NCBI GenBank assembly: GCA_046538945.1
Contig: JBKHHW010000088.1
Coordinates: forward strand, 1 to 12,488
Direction of reading: 5' to 3'
DNA from: JAEZKC01 sp046538945
Lineage (GTDB): Bacteria > Fibrobacterota > Chitinivibrionia > Chitinivibrionales > Chitinispirillaceae
DNA length: 12,488 bases
The position numbers were made by a program, and so were the translations under genes. The notes below the pieces were generated by a model. It was not told where the DNA came from. It saw nothing but the letters and a program-made list of their open reading frames with translations, and did not search any database. Within the stretch, counting starts at the first letter, position 1; each line of letters starts with the position of its first letter. Shown one piece after another: positions 12,453-12,488 of the stretch.

Positions 12453-12488
12453 TCCCGGAGGTGTTTTTCTGAAGATTCACCTCCGGGA
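12453..12488. terminator. Perfect GC-rich hairpin at the window edge
   Basis: TCCCGGAGGTG (12453-12463) pairs perfectly with CACCTCCGGGA (12478-12488) around a 14-nt loop. It may extend beyond the window. No T-tract follows on the - strand; the + strand continuation is not visible. It could terminate a gene lying outside the window or be part of a dispersed repeat. Confidence 0.45.

Larger units (their letters stand above)
12161..12488. other. Upstream region of the GH44 gene, no supported gene
   Basis: This 328-base stretch holds the GH44 ribosome binding site (AGGAGG, 12165-12170 on the - strand) and presumably its promoter. A clear -35/-10 pair could not be assigned; A/T-rich CTTATATTATCC on the - strand (12262-12273) is one -10 candidate. 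The 66-codon - strand frame at 12280-12480 starts at GTG without a properly spaced site and overlaps the inverted repeats, so I do not call it a gene. The repeats found here are listed separately. Confidence 0.6.

Noticed and set aside
12280..12480. 66-codon - strand open frame upstream of the GH44 gene
   Set aside because: It starts at GTG inside a hairpin arm with GGAG too close to serve it, ends in the inverted repeat, and shows no family features.

Overview
The window looks like chromosomal DNA from a diderm (Gram-negative) bacterium of middling GC content. The evidence is an OprP/OprO-type outer-membrane porin with a C-terminal aromatic beta-barrel signal and a periplasmic (non-lipoprotein) PstS. 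The last gene is a secreted GH44 glycosidase whose very basic C-terminal tail resembles the type IX sorting domains and basic terminal domains of plant-polymer degraders in the Fibrobacterota/Bacteroidota group. A Fibrobacterota-like origin is my inference and is not proven by this sequence.

Positions 1-8859 (+ strand) form one phosphate-starvation (Pho) regulon in the order porin, pstS, pstC, pstA, phoB, phoR, pstB, phoU. The parts make a complete circuit. The porin brings phosphate across the outer membrane and PstS captures it. PstC, PstA and PstB import it. PhoR and PhoB sense limitation and activate transcription, and PhoU links transporter status to PhoR. The two-component system sits inside the transporter operon, between pstA and pstB. 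pstC/pstA overlap by 4 bases and phoR/pstB by 14 bases, so translation is probably coupled at both joints.

The most striking non-coding structure lies in the 272 bases before the porin. There are two arrays of 11-bp direct repeats with the core CTNACA. The first has seven in-register units at 6-82, the second three units at 217-249. Their period and core match a PhoB/PhoP binding array, closer to the Bacillus TTAACA-N5 form than to the E. coli CTGTCAT form. Between them is a near-perfect Shine-Dalgarno followed by two overlapping short reading frames of 8 and 30 codons, a possible leader peptide or small protein.

Positions 8860-9193 hold no convincing gene but contain a strong hairpin (9138-9175) that can end transcription from both sides. 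Positions 9194-12160 (- strand) encode the secreted GH44 enzyme: signal peptide, catalytic domain with both glutamates visible, Asp/Thr-rich linker, two tandem homologous beta-sandwich modules, and the basic tail. Its upstream region (12161-12488) has no supported gene but is rich in structure: a perfect 13-bp inverted repeat, a 13-bp direct repeat flanking it, a G8 tract, and a perfect 11-bp inverted repeat at the window edge. I see no tRNA, rRNA, CRISPR array or insertion sequence.
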